A stretch of DNA of 64,000 nucleotides, from contig NC_135570.1 in assembly GCF_964340395.1 (NCBI RefSeq), positions 13,092,322 through 13,156,321 on the forward strand, in the 5' to 3' direction. Shown piece after piece: positions 63,859-64,000 of the stretch. The notes under the pieces were generated by a model. The model was not told the DNA's origin. It did no database searches and was given only the letters and a program-made list of their open reading frames with translations. Numbering within the stretch: the stretch's first letter is position 1; every line of letters starts with the position of its first letter. The translations under genes and the position numbers were made by a program. The DNA is from Glandiceps talaboti. Its lineage: Eukaryota > Hemichordata > Enteropneusta > Spengelidae.

Positions 63859-63862
63859 TCAT
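63833..63862 (-). other. Overlapping upstream ORF (10 codons including stop)
   Basis: This ATG-to-TAA frame begins 4 bases before the 63858 ATG and 17 bases before the 63845 ATG and ends inside the main open frame. It is seen directly in sequence. A regulatory role is inferred only from its position. Confidence 0.35.
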
Positions 63863-64000
63863 TAGTTCAGGAACAAATTCGCACTGACTACCCGGCCTAC
63901 ATGGCCTCCATCACACGACAGAATTATACTGTTCCTCGTCCGTACCGCTGTCGTGATTTCAATAAGGAAGTATGTTCTCCCAGGAAATATTCAAAAGAAA
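63846..64000 (-). promoter_or_regulatory. Presumed 5' leader with upstream ORFs
   Basis: This stretch is visibly richer in C+G and CpG than the rest of the window. On the minus strand it holds a five-codon uORF at 63911-63897 (ATG GAG GCC ATG TAG). A second uORF starts at 63862 and ends TAA at 63833, overlapping both candidate main starts. Such an arrangement would be expected to lower translation from the downstream ATGs. The transcription start is not visible and may lie beyond the window. Confidence 0.35.

Overview
This 64 kb window looks like animal nuclear DNA. It is AT-rich (by eye roughly two thirds A+T) and has no operons. Its open frames are short and mostly accidental. It is dense in microsatellites, minisatellites, roughly 100-bp tandem arrays and small terminal-inverted-repeat (TIR) elements, with one non-LTR retrotransposon 3' relic. 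This texture fits a marine bilaterian invertebrate; the exact lineage cannot be decided from the sequence.

Only one place looks like a real gene start: the last 260 bases, on the minus strand. There a short 5' leader with upstream ORFs runs into an open exon that ends at a consensus donor (G|GTTAGT) at 63744/63743. If this call is right, most or all of positions 1-63743 is the first intron of that gene, or intron plus downstream intergenic DNA. No second exon can be assigned with confidence. Two weak coding-like islands on the same strand are recorded as candidates: a JmjC-like HxD peptide near 31.75-31.80 kb and an open stretch at 50.43-50.66 kb. An ORF at 44.47-44.78 kb is weaker still.

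Layout: 0-10 kb holds a 103-bp array (431-1035), an array of four ATATGGCCATAT units (2437-2805) and a degenerate 160-bp repeat (3592-3905). 10.6-12.8 kb is a cluster of nested foldback/TIR elements. 14.5 kb has CA repeats. 17-21 kb has a 16-bp minisatellite, a 252-bp MITE and a tandem pair of the 160-bp repeat. 22.4 kb is (CT)n and 25.75-26.46 kb is a 0.7 kb TATG array. 26.8-37.6 kb carries a run of independent tandem arrays, ending in a 28-bp minisatellite. 41-43 kb has two copies of a second MITE (a third is at 29.1 kb) and a 110-bp array. 45-51 kb has more foldbacks, a TIR element and the second 252-bp MITE. 55.9 kb is the 3' end of a LINE-type element. 59.2-59.6 kb is a long near-palindrome. 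62.9-63.3 kb is a TIR element with internal subrepeats. The exon closes the window.

Possible regulatory signals inside the presumed intron include a CRE directly abutting an E-box (58537-58550), a POU-octamer cluster (61825-61858), a TAATTA cluster (24149-24255) and several DR1/DR4-like half-site repeats. These are motif matches only.
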